Shown here in pieces: positions 1 through 8,135 of a stretch of 34,717 nt of DNA. The stretch spans positions 1 to 34,717 of the forward strand of contig PWYF01000025.1 of NCBI GenBank assembly GCA_003567955.1. The letters run 5' to 3'. Position 1 is the first letter of the stretch. Every line of letters starts with the position of its first letter. The position numbers and the translations under genes were made by a program. Below the pieces are notes generated by a model that searched no databases, had not been told where the DNA came from, and saw only the letters and a list, made by a program, of their open reading frames with translations. The DNA is from Thiotrichales bacterium (lineage in GTDB: Bacteria > Pseudomonadota > Gammaproteobacteria > UBA5335 > SLRW01).

Positions 1-47
1 AAGTGCACCACCAGAATCACATCCGCCAGTAGTGCCGCCCAGTGCAT
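1..47 (-). CDS. N-terminus of a DUF2784-like small membrane protein (truncated by window edge)
   Basis: Minus-strand ATG at 47 reads MHWAALLADVILVVH and runs off the window; resembles the start of DUF2784 proteins (LLADxVLxxH). Only 15 codons visible. Confidence 0.35.
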   Translation of the reverse strand, partial: MHWAALLADVILVVH

Positions 48-275
48 CCTGCCCTCCCCGTCAGCCTCTCGATAACCCCTCAGACAGCCGACACTCAGGG
101 GCCGTTCCCGTCACGCCCCTGCCACCCTGATAACACGGCTATTCAAACAAAAAGATGTTGTACGCGGGAATGCGGGAATGTTGTAAGCAAGAAAACCGTA
201 AAGCAGGGAGGCCGCTGTTTTAATACCTTCCCACCTTCCCACTTTCCCGCCTGCAACGCGCACGCCTTGCGTGCG

Positions 276-1121
276 CTACTTTTCCCTGAGCATGCGTTCC
301 ATCTCAATCACCCGCTTGTCCAGCGCCCGCAGGGTCTCAATGACCTCCACCCGCTCGCGGTGGGCCTTCTCCTCGCTGGCGGTGCGTTTCTCCTCTTCTT
401 CTTCCCAGTGCAGGCTCTGCATGGTGCTGACGATCAGGCCGATGAACAGGTTCAGTACCGTGAAACTGCACACCAGGATAAAGCTGACAAAGTACAGCCA
501 GGCCCAGGGGTAGACCTCCATCACCGGCCGCGCAATCCCCATGGACCAGCTCTCCAGCGTCATGACCTGGAACAGAGAGAACATCGAGGCCCCCACGGAA
601 CCGAACCACTGCGGGAAACTCTCACTGAACAGGCTGGTGCCCATCACCCCGAAAACATAGAACACCAGCAGCAGCAAAACCGCGATCCAGCCGATACCAG
701 GGATGGCCCGCAACAGTCCCTCCACCAGCGTGCGCAGGGCCGAAATCATGGACAGCAGTCGCAACACACGCAGGATACGCAAGGTACGCAGCACCGCCAG
801 CGGGCCGGAGGCCGGCACCAGCGAGATACTCACAATCAGGAAATCGAACACATTCCAGCCGCTGCGAAAGAAACGCGGCCCCCAGGCCACCAGCTTCAGT
901 CCAATCTCGACTACAAACACGCCCAGCACAAGATTGCCGATCAGGGTGATGGGGTCACCGAAACGGGCCATGATGTCAGAGGAGGTTTCCAGGCCCAGGG
1001 TGATGGCATTAATCACAATCAGCCCCACGATTGTCCAGGTCGGGACGGGGCCTTCAATCCACTCGCCCAGACGCTGGCGCCAGGGGGTTTCTGCGCTTGT
1101 ACTCACTTCGGGAATCTCCAC
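276..1121 (-). CDS. Voltage-gated sodium channel, NaChBac/NavAb-type ion transport protein
   Basis: 281 aa; S4-like RTLRILRVLRLL, pore motif TLESWSMG, six-TM pattern, acidic HWEEEEEK neck followed by a C-terminal coiled-coil-like heptad region. Confidence 0.93.
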   Translation of the reverse strand: MEIPEVSTSAETPWRQRLGEWIEGPVPTWTIVGLIVINAITLGLETSSDIMARFGDPITLIGNLVLGVFVVEIGLKLVAWGPRFFRSGWNVFDFLIVSISLVPASGPLAVLRTLRILRVLRLLSMISALRTLVEGLLRAIPGIGWIAVLLLLVFYVFGVMGTSLFSESFPQWFGSVGASMFSLFQVMTLESWSMGIARPVMEVYPWAWLYFVSFILVCSFTVLNLFIGLIVSTMQSLHWEEEEEKRTASEEKAHRERVEVIETLRALDKRVIEMERMLREK

Positions 1122-1318
1122 GTCGGGGAATAGCTTTTCATGGCGGCGCAGTATAGCGACTCACGGGCCCGCATCCGAATCTGTTATAATAATCGCCCGA
1201 TTGGCCGGGCTCCGACCACTGGCGACCGGAGCAAAAGCCCGCAACAACAGCACTTGCGGCGCTTTCCTGCGAGCCATGTCCGCCCGGCCGTAAATCCGCG
1301 GCAACAACAGGAACAACA

Positions 1319-1837
1319 GTGAGCGACAGCGACAGTTCTGCGCATACCATCCGGCCCATGCGGACCGAAGACGGCGCCAGTGTCTGGCGACTGATCCAGC
1401 GGGCCGGCACCCTTGATCTGAACTCCGCCTACCTCTACCTGTTGCTCGGCCGTTTCTACGGTGACACCTGTCTGGTGGCCACCAGCGGGGACGACGAGCA
1501 CCTGGCGGGCTTTGTGACTGCCTTTATCCCTCCGGGGCGGGATGAAACAGTATTCCTGTGGCAAATCGGCGTGGACCCTGACTTCCAGGGCCAGGGCGTG
1601 GCCGGCCGGCTTTTGCGGGCGCTGTTAAATTTGCCGGCCTGCCGCCGGGCCCGCTATCTGGAGACCACGGTCACGCCCTCAAATGACAATTCACGCGGCC
1701 TCTTCCATGCCTATGCGCGCCGGGCCAACACCGAGCTCAGCGAGCATGATTTCTTCCCCGGCGAGCTGTTCCCGGAACCGGAGCACGAGCCCGAGAAACT
1801 GTTGCGCATTGGCCCCATCGACAAACGTCCCGAATAA
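1319..1837 (+). CDS. ectA: L-2,4-diaminobutyrate N-acetyltransferase (ectoine biosynthesis)
   Basis: 172 aa, GTG start; IRPMRTEDGASVWRLI...LDLNSAYLYLLL...GFVTAFIPP...FLWQIGVDPDFQGQGVAGRLL, GNAT fold typical of EctA; followed by ectB and ectC. Confidence 0.96.
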   Translation: MSDSDSSAHTIRPMRTEDGASVWRLIQRAGTLDLNSAYLYLLLGRFYGDTCLVATSGDDEHLAGFVTAFIPPGRDETVFLWQIGVDPDFQGQGVAGRLLRALLNLPACRRARYLETTVTPSNDNSRGLFHAYARRANTELSEHDFFPGELFPEPEHEPEKLLRIGPIDKRPE

Positions 1838-1870
1838 ACTACGCATCTTCATGCAAGGAGCGTGTCAGCC

Positions 1871-3142
1871 ATGAATGTATTTGAAGAACTCGAATCAGAA
1901 GTCCGCAGCTATTGCCGGGGTTTCCCGGCCGTGTTCGAGCGTGCCAAGGACCACTGGCTGTGGGATGAAAACGGCAACCGCTATCTGGATTTCTTCGGTG
2001 GCGCCGGCGCCCTGAACTACGGCCACAACAACGAGCACATCAAGGGCAAGGTGCTCGAATACATCCAGAATGACGGCATTATCCACAGCCTGGATATGGC
2101 CTCGGTCAGCAAGCGCGAGTTCCTGGAAACCTTCAACGAGATCATCCTGGAACCGCGCAAGCTCAACTACAAGGTCCAGTTCCCCGGCCCCACCGGCACC
2201 AATGCGGTGGAAGCCGCGCTCAAGCTGGCTCGCAAGGTCACCGGCCGGGATTCTGTAATCAGCTTCACCAACGCCTTCCACGGCATGACACTGGGGGCGC
2301 TGTCGGTGACCGGCAATGCTTTCAAACGCAGCGGTGCCGGCGTACCGCTGGGCAACGCCGTGAGCATGCCTTATGACGGCTACCTGGGGGATGATACCGA
2401 CACCATCGACTACCTGGAAAAAACCCTGGAAGACGGTGGCAGCGGCATTGACCTGCCTGCCGCGGTGATCGTGGAAACCCTGCAGGGCGAAGGCGGTATC
2501 AACGTGGCCAGCTTTGAGTGGCTCAAACGCCTGGAAGACCTGTGCCGGCGCTGGGAAATCCTCTTCATCATTGATGATATCCAGTCCGGCTGCGGGCGTA
2601 CCGGTCCCTTCTTCAGCTTTGAGCCAGCTGGTCTGGACCCCGATATGGTCTGCCTGTCCAAATCCATCGGTGGGTATGGCTTCCCGCTGGCGCTGGTACT
2701 GATCAAGCCGGAGCTGGACGTGTGGGAGCCGGGCGAACACAACGGCACCTTCCGTGGCAATAACCTGGCCTTTGTGGCTTCTACCGCCGCCATGCGCCAG
2801 TACTGGCGCGATGACAGCCTCAGCCGTCAGGTCGAGGCCAATGGCGCCCGGGTGCGCGAGGCCTTCGAGAAGTTCGTCATGACCTGGCCGGATGTATTTG
2901 TCGAGGCGCGCGGCCGCGGACTGTTCCAGGGCCTGGTCTGCAACGACGCCGAGATTGCCGACAAGATCTGCGCCGAAGCTTTTGCCAATGGCATGTTGAT
3001 GGAAACCTCGGGCGCCGAAAGCGAGGTGGTCAAGTGCCTGGCGCCGCTGACCATTGATCAGGAAGGCATCGAGATGGGCCTGGAGATTCTGGAAAAGTCT
3101 ATTCGTACCGTACTCGGCAAGGACGACTCCCGCGTGGCCTGA
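1871..3142 (+). CDS. ectB: Diaminobutyrate--2-oxoglutarate transaminase
   Basis: [27 protein letters not shown]...[14 protein letters not shown]...[23 protein letters not shown]...[11 protein letters not shown], classic EctB; ORF extends to 1862 but the ATG at 1871 is the likely start. Confidence 0.97.
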   Translation: MNVFEELESEVRSYCRGFPAVFERAKDHWLWDENGNRYLDFFGGAGALNYGHNNEHIKGKVLEYIQNDGIIHSLDMASVSKREFLETFNEIILEPRKLNYKVQFPGPTGTNAVEAALKLARKVTGRDSVISFTNAFHGMTLGALSVTGNAFKRSGAGVPLGNAVSMPYDGYLGDDTDTIDYLEKTLEDGGSGIDLPAAVIVETLQGEGGINVASFEWLKRLEDLCRRWEILFIIDDIQSGCGRTGPFFSFEPAGLDPDMVCLSKSIGGYGFPLALVLIKPELDVWEPGEHNGTFRGNNLAFVASTAAMRQYWRDDSLSRQVEANGARVREAFEKFVMTWPDVFVEARGRGLFQGLVCNDAEIADKICAEAFANGMLMETSGAESEVVKCLAPLTIDQEGIEMGLEILEKSIRTVLGKDDSRVA

Positions 3143-3183
3143 AGCCGCGCACCGTTCATTCACCACATTTCAGGAGAATTTTT

Positions 3184-3573
3184 ATGCTGGTACGTTCACT
3201 GGAAAGCATTGTCGACACCGACCGCGACGTCTCCGGCGAAACCTGGCGCAGTCGTCGGCTGCTGCTGAAAAAGGACGGCATGGGCTTTTCCATGCACGAC
3301 ACCATCCTCCACGCCGGCACCGTGACCCGCATGTGGTACAAGAACCATCTGGAAGCGGTGTACTGCATCGAGGGCAAAGCCGAAATCGAGGAACTCGATA
3401 ACGGCACCGTGCACAAAATCGAGCCCGGCGTGATCTACGCGCTGGATCAGCATGACCGCCACGAGCTGCGGGTGCATGAAACCGTGCGCTTTGTGTGTGT
3501 GTTCAACCCGCCCTGCACCGGACGCGAGACACACGATGCGGACGGCGCCTACCCCCTGCTTGAAGACGACTGA
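3184..3573 (+). CDS. ectC: L-ectoine synthase
   Basis: 129 aa; MLVRSLESI...GMGFSMHDTILHAGTVTRMWYKNHLEAVYCIEGKAEIEEL...GVIYALDQHDRHELR...FNPPCTGRETHD, canonical EctC. Confidence 0.98.
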   Translation: MLVRSLESIVDTDRDVSGETWRSRRLLLKKDGMGFSMHDTILHAGTVTRMWYKNHLEAVYCIEGKAEIEELDNGTVHKIEPGVIYALDQHDRHELRVHETVRFVCVFNPPCTGRETHDADGAYPLLEDD

Positions 3574-3598
3574 CATCCAGTTGATGGCAGGATGAAAA

Positions 3599-3624
3599 GC
3601 CGGGCCCTGGCCCGGCTTTTTTTT
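3599..3624 (+). terminator. Intrinsic terminator downstream of ectC
   Basis: gccgggccctggcccggc hairpin followed by tttttttt. Confidence 0.85.
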
Positions 3625-3754
3625 ATGTCGGAAAAACGGTGGCAGGCAGCGCTTGAAACCGGCTCGACCATCCCCAAGATGATTGTCGTGAGAACCACTC
3701 ACACCCGTTCACAACAGAGGAGCTCAAATTTGATTGTTTGCCGGAGGTGATTGC

Positions 3755-4702
3755 ATGGTCAACGCACAGGATCTGTATCCGACCCGTATCCATGACGAAG
3801 CCCGCATACTGGATCGTGTTGATCCGGTGGTCTACTCCGACCCCGCTACTGAAGGTCCGCTGAACTATGAACAGCTCGACAGCTTCGAGAACAAGGGCTT
3901 TGTGCACGTCGAGAATTTCTTTGATGAGGACACCGTACGTGAGCTGAGCCAGGCACTTGAGCGCGCCCGTACTGAAAACACCGGCTCGGATCGTCCGGAA
4001 GTCATCCAGGAACCGGCCAGTGGCGATGTACGCTCCATATTCGCCGTACATCAACACAACCCGGTCTACCGCGAATTGAGCCGGGATCCGCGCCTGCTGC
4101 GCGCGATCTTCCAGGTACTTGGCAGCGACGCCTATATTCATCAGTCTCGCATCAACTTCAAACCCGGCTTCCGGGGCAAGGAGTTTTACTGGCATTCGGA
4201 TTTTGAAACCTGGCATGCCGAAGACGGCATGCCCCGCATGCGCGCGGTGAGCTGTCTGATCCCCATGACACCCAATGATGAATTCAATGGCGCGCTGATG
4301 CTGATTCCCGGCTCACACCGGCACTACATCAGCTGCGTGGGTCACACGCCGGAAGACAACTACAAGCGCTCACTGAAACAACAGAGCACCGGAGTCCCCG
4401 ATGATGACAGCCTGCGCTGGCTGGTGGACAAATACGGTATCGAGGCCCCGCACACGGGCCCGGGGTCGCTGTTGCTGTTTGACTGCAACGTGATGCACGG
4501 CTCCAACAGCAACATCTCGCCCTTCCCGCGCAGCAATGTGTTCTTTGTTTATAACAGCGTGCACAACACGCTGCAGCAGCCCTTTGGCGCTGACGCACCG
4601 CGCCCGGACTTCCTCGCCGAACGTCGGCCAGCAGGCCTGGGAGCGGACCGTGTCCCGGCGATGTCGAAGCGGGTGCGGGGCGCCAGCCGGGCCCGGGCCT
4701 GA
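3755..4702 (+). CDS. ectD: Ectoine 5-hydroxylase (Fe(II)/2OG dioxygenase)
   Basis: HQSRINFKPGFRGKEFYWHSDFETWHAEDGMPRMRAVSCLIPMT...PGSHRHYISCVG...FDCNVMHGSNSNISP, canonical EctD; ATG at 3755 preceded by ggaggtg. C-terminus after RPDFLAER is atypical. Confidence 0.95.
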   Translation: MVNAQDLYPTRIHDEARILDRVDPVVYSDPATEGPLNYEQLDSFENKGFVHVENFFDEDTVRELSQALERARTENTGSDRPEVIQEPASGDVRSIFAVHQHNPVYRELSRDPRLLRAIFQVLGSDAYIHQSRINFKPGFRGKEFYWHSDFETWHAEDGMPRMRAVSCLIPMTPNDEFNGALMLIPGSHRHYISCVGHTPEDNYKRSLKQQSTGVPDDDSLRWLVDKYGIEAPHTGPGSLLLFDCNVMHGSNSNISPFPRSNVFFVYNSVHNTLQQPFGADAPRPDFLAERRPAGLGADRVPAMSKRVRGASRARA

Positions 4703-4704
4703 GC

Positions 4705-5685
4705 TCAACCCAGGTCCAGAATGACCTTGCCAAAGTGGCCGCTGTTTTCCATATGACGGTGGGCGTCTGCCGCGGCATCAAGCGGGTAGACGCTGTCCAC
4801 CTGCGGCTTTAATTTGCCGGCTTCGAACAGCGGCAGGATCTCGCTGCTGAAGCGCACGGCCAGGACGATACGGCGCTCCAGCGGCAGACTGCGCATGGTC
4901 ATGGCTTGCACCGTCAGGCGTTTCATCAGCAGGCGGGTGAAATCCAGTCGATCATCCAGACCGCCGAGCAGCCCGATGACCACCATTCGGCCCTCGGGCC
5001 GCAGGGCGTCCAGGTTAGCCTGCAGCGCACCGCCGCCGAGCAGGTCCAGCACCACATCCACGCCTTCGCCGTCTGCGGCCCGGACCACCTCGGTGAGTTC
5101 CCCCTCACCGTCGACGTGGCCGATGTCCATACCCAGTGCTTGCAGTTTAGCCAGCCGCTCGGCCGAGCGGCTGGTGCCGATGCTGCGGGCATCCAGGGCA
5201 TGAATTAGCTGGATGGCCGCCTGACCCACCCCCGAGGTGGCGGCCCGCACCAGCGCCCACTGGCCCCGGCGCAGCCCGCCCTCCACGAACAGGGCGCGCC
5301 AGGCGGTCATGAATACCTCGGGAATGGCCGCCGCCTCGGTAAAGGGTATATCGGCAGGCACCGGCAATAACTCACGCTCGTGCACCACTACGTAGTCGGC
5401 ACAGGCCGCGCCCCCTGTGAGCCCCATTACCCGATCACCCACCTGTGCGCTGACGGTACGGGGGCCGAGCGCTTCCACGACACCGGCGTACTCCAGCCCG
5501 GGAATGCGCTCATCCACGCCCGGCGGCGGCGGGTAAAGCCCCCGGCGCTGCAGCAGGTCGGCACGATTGAGCCCGGCGGCATGCACCCGTATCCGCACTT
5601 CAGCACCACCCGGCTGCGGCGTGTCCACCGCTTGCAGCTCGAGCACCTCCGGTTCACCCGGCTCCCTGATCACTACAGCGCGCAT
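4705..5685 (-). CDS. NAD(P)H:quinone oxidoreductase / zinc-type alcohol dehydrogenase-like (PIG3 family)
   Basis: 326 aa; MRAVVIREPGEPEVLELQAVDTPQPGGAEVRIRVHAAGLNRADLLQRRGLYPPPPG...AATSGVGQAAIQLIHALDA, MDR superfamily. Confidence 0.93.
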   Translation of the reverse strand: MRAVVIREPGEPEVLELQAVDTPQPGGAEVRIRVHAAGLNRADLLQRRGLYPPPPGVDERIPGLEYAGVVEALGPRTVSAQVGDRVMGLTGGAACADYVVVHERELLPVPADIPFTEAAAIPEVFMTAWRALFVEGGLRRGQWALVRAATSGVGQAAIQLIHALDARSIGTSRSAERLAKLQALGMDIGHVDGEGELTEVVRAADGEGVDVVLDLLGGGALQANLDALRPEGRMVVIGLLGGLDDRLDFTRLLMKRLTVQAMTMRSLPLERRIVLAVRFSSEILPLFEAGKLKPQVDSVYPLDAAADAHRHMENSGHFGKVILDLG

Positions 5686-5704
5686 ATAATTTCCTCGGGA
5701 AATT

Positions 5705-5736
5705 ATCGTTTTATGTTTCAGGCTTTATGTTTCAGG
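5705..5736. repeat. Left arm of an imperfect 32-nt inverted repeat of short words flanking palindromic element copy 1
   Basis: atcgttttatgtttcaggctttatgtttcagg contains a tandem tttatgtttcagg pair; its reverse complement matches 6024-6055 at 26 of 32 positions. Confidence 0.7.
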
Positions 5737-5741
5737 ACGTC

Positions 5742-6011
5742 TTAAGGAAACACTGATTTATTCGTCACGCCTCAGGCCTTGCCAGCGTCCTGGTATCAAG
5801 GCGCAACTTTGCAGGCGTATCGAGAATACGTCAAAAAGTTGCAACGCAGAGACCGGGACGCTGGCAAGGCCCCGAAGGGCGGACCCTGCGGCGCCCATCT
5901 GCGGCGTTGCCGTGCTTGCAAAGGCAACCAGCCTTCGACTGCGCACGGCGCCTTGCATATGGACGCCGCAGAGCCCGCTGAGACGCGACGAATAAATCAG
6001 TGTTTCCTTAA
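5742..6011. repeat. Giant palindromic repeat element, copy 1 (long form, three-arm structure)
   Basis: Perfect 25-nt terminal inverted repeat 5742-5766 / 5987-6011; second stem 5775-5794 / 5852-5871; third 5803-5810 / 5835-5842; apical hairpin 5816-5820 / 5826-5830; extra arm 5886-5898 / 5959-5971 enclosing gttgcc/ggcaac. Shares termini and core with 24319-24494. Confidence 0.95.
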
Positions 6012-6023
6012 AATATCGTAAAA

Positions 6024-6055
6024 CCTAAAACCTTAAACCTAAAACCTAAACCGAT
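6024..6055. repeat. Right arm of the imperfect inverted repeat; tandem AAACCT-like words
   Basis: cctaaaaccttaaacctaaaacctaaaccgat; mirrored partner at 5705-5736. Confidence 0.7.
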
Positions 6056-6062
6056 TGATGCG

Positions 6063-6284
6063 TCAGTCCGCATCAATTTCAAGCAGTATCTCGTCTTCAT
6101 CAACCAGGGCACCAGACTCAACATGCACGATTTTTACCGTGCCGTCGCAGGGCGCTTCCTGCGGCACTTCCATCTTCATGGATTCCAGCACCACCAGCAC
6201 CTGTCCGGCGCTCACCTGCTCGTCCGCCTGCACGTGGATTTGCCAGACTGTTCCCGCGGTGCTGGCCTTGAGTTGTGTTGCCAT
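6063..6284 (-). CDS. Stand-alone biotinyl/lipoyl-domain protein (BCCP-like)
   Basis: 73 aa: MATQLKASTAGTVWQIHVQADEQVSAGQVLVVLESMKMEVPQEAPCDGTVKIVHVESGALVDEDEILLEIDAD; ESMKMEVP biotinylation-type motif. Confidence 0.88.
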   Translation of the reverse strand: MATQLKASTAGTVWQIHVQADEQVSAGQVLVVLESMKMEVPQEAPCDGTVKIVHVESGALVDEDEILLEIDAD

Positions 6285-6372
6285 ACCTGTCGCCTCTGAA
6301 AACCGCCCTGAAATGACAATGGCCCGCCGTAGGGCGGGCCATTGTTTCATGCTGCCATCATGCGTGGCCGCT

Positions 6373-7314
6373 TCAGCCGAGCTTTTGCTCAAGCTCCGGC
6401 ACCGCATCAAACAGATCCGCCACCAGACCGAGATCCGCCACCTCGAAGATCGGCGCTTCCTCGTCCTTGTTGATGGCGACAATGGTGCCGGCGTCCTTGA
6501 TGCCGGCCCAGTGCTGAATCGCACCGGAAATACCCACGGCAATGTAGAGCTCGGGGGCAATGATCTTGCCCGTCTGCCCGACCTGCATATCGTTGGGCAC
6601 ATAGCCGGCATCCACGGCGGCACGCGACGCGCCTACCCCGGCGTTAATCTTGTCGGCGAGCTTGTAGATGATGTCAAAGTTCTCGCCACTGCCAACACCA
6701 CGACCACCGGAAACCACACGGGGGGCTGTCTGCAGATCGGGACGATCACTTTTGTGCGTTTCTACCGACACAAAGCGGGTGTGATCGGGCAGCTCGGCGT
6801 CCACGCTGATGTCTTCAACGGAAGCCGAATTACCCTCGCCCGCGGCCTGGTAGGAGGCGGCACGCACGGTACCACACAATACCTGGTCGGACGGCGCCTC
6901 GACCGTGGTAATGGCATTGCCGGCGTAGATCGGACGCTGGAAAACATAATCGCTTTCCACTTTCATGATGTCCGACACCTGCAACACGCCCAGCAGAGCA
7001 GCCACTCGGGCCATCAGATCCTTGCCAAAAGTACTGCCCGCCACCAGCACATGCGTGTAATCGGCAGCCATTTTGACAATCTGTGGCGCCAGCATGGCGG
7101 CCAGGCAATGCTCGTTGGCCGGGTTGTCGATACGCAACACGCGACTGACACCGTCCAGCTTCGCCGCCTGGTCGGCCACACCGTTGTCACCGGAGACAAA
7201 CACAGCCACATCCAGCGCCTCGGGGCTGAAATCCGCGGCACAGGCCACGGCCTTGGGCGTGGTCGGATTGAGATTTTCGCCGTCGTGATCGGCGATCAAA
7301 AGCACCTTCGCCAT
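6373..7314 (-). CDS. etfA: Electron transfer flavoprotein alpha subunit
   Basis: 313 aa; [26 protein letters not shown]...[91 protein letters not shown]. Confidence 0.97.
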   Translation of the reverse strand: MAKVLLIADHDGENLNPTTPKAVACAADFSPEALDVAVFVSGDNGVADQAAKLDGVSRVLRIDNPANEHCLAAMLAPQIVKMAADYTHVLVAGSTFGKDLMARVAALLGVLQVSDIMKVESDYVFQRPIYAGNAITTVEAPSDQVLCGTVRAASYQAAGEGNSASVEDISVDAELPDHTRFVSVETHKSDRPDLQTAPRVVSGGRGVGSGENFDIIYKLADKINAGVGASRAAVDAGYVPNDMQVGQTGKIIAPELYIAVGISGAIQHWAGIKDAGTIVAINKDEEAPIFEVADLGLVADLFDAVPELEQKLG

Positions 7315-8060
7315 CAGATCAACCCCCTGTTCTTGAGTTCGGAAACCAGTTCATCGACGCTTTCCACTTTCTTGCCACCCTGGCGTTCGGGCGGCGGCGC
7401 GGTATTGGTCACTTTCAGACCCGGTGCGGCTTCCACACCCAGATCGGCCAGCGAGGTGGTGTCGATGGGCTTTTTCTTGGCCTTCATGATATCGGGCAGC
7501 TTGACGTAACGCGGCTCGTTCAGACGCAGGTCGGTGGTTACCACCGCCGGCAGGTCGACCTCAATGGTTTCCAGCCCGGCGTCCACTTCACGGGTAACCT
7601 TGGCCTTCTGGCCGTCCAGATCCACCTTCGAGGCGAATGTGGCCTGGGGGCGATCCCACAAAGCCGCCAGCATCTGACCGGTCTGGCCCTGGTCATCGTC
7701 AATGGCCTGCTTGCCCAGCAGCACCATACCGGGCTGCTCCTTGTCGGCCAGCGCCTTGAGCACCCGCGCCGCGGTCAGCGGCTGGATGTCCTCGTCGACT
7801 TCCACGTGGATGGCGCGATCGGCGCCCATGGCCAGCGCAGTACGCAACTGCTCCTGGGCCTTCTGCTCGCCGATAGTCACGGCAATAATTTCCTCGGCGT
7901 TGCCCGCTTCCTTGATGCGCAAGGCCTCTTCCATGGCAATTTCATCGAAGGGGTTCATGCTCATCTTGACGCCATCGGTCACCACGCCGGAACCGTCCGG
8001 CTTGACCTGGATGCGGACGTTGTAGTCCACCACCCGTTTCACACTCACCATCAGTTTCAT
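7314..8060 (-). CDS. etfB: Electron transfer flavoprotein beta subunit
   Basis: 248 aa; [51 protein letters not shown]...[34 protein letters not shown]. Confidence 0.97.
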   Translation of the reverse strand: MKLMVSVKRVVDYNVRIQVKPDGSGVVTDGVKMSMNPFDEIAMEEALRIKEAGNAEEIIAVTIGEQKAQEQLRTALAMGADRAIHVEVDEDIQPLTAARVLKALADKEQPGMVLLGKQAIDDDQGQTGQMLAALWDRPQATFASKVDLDGQKAKVTREVDAGLETIEVDLPAVVTTDLRLNEPRYVKLPDIMKAKKKPIDTTSLADLGVEAAPGLKVTNTAPPPERQGGKKVESVDELVSELKNRGLI

Positions 8061-8135
8061 TTCGCTTCTAGCTCCCTGGTGTCGATCAATCGTTGCTGTC
8101 GCTTGCCGGCGGGCTCGAATCCGCGCGGGCAGCGC

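Noticed and set aside
42-1133. 363-aa plus-strand ORF antisense to the sodium channel
   Set aside because: Glu/Gln/His-rich shadow ORF; the minus-strand channel has clear S4 and pore motifs.
1185-1190. TATAAT-like -10 upstream of ectA
   Set aside because: No convincing -35 at proper spacing (cacggg at about 17 nt), so not called as a promoter.
1895-3166. 423-aa minus-strand ORF antisense to ectB
   Set aside because: ectB is unmistakable; the antisense frame lacks any recognisable motif.
5742-6011. Insertion sequence with transposase
   Set aside because: Element is at most 270 nt and contains no transposase ORF; the only shared ORF motif is explained by nucleotide conservation.
6055-7509. 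484-aa plus-strand ORF across etfA and the biotinyl-domain gene
   Set aside because: Antisense to well-supported genes; no domain signal.
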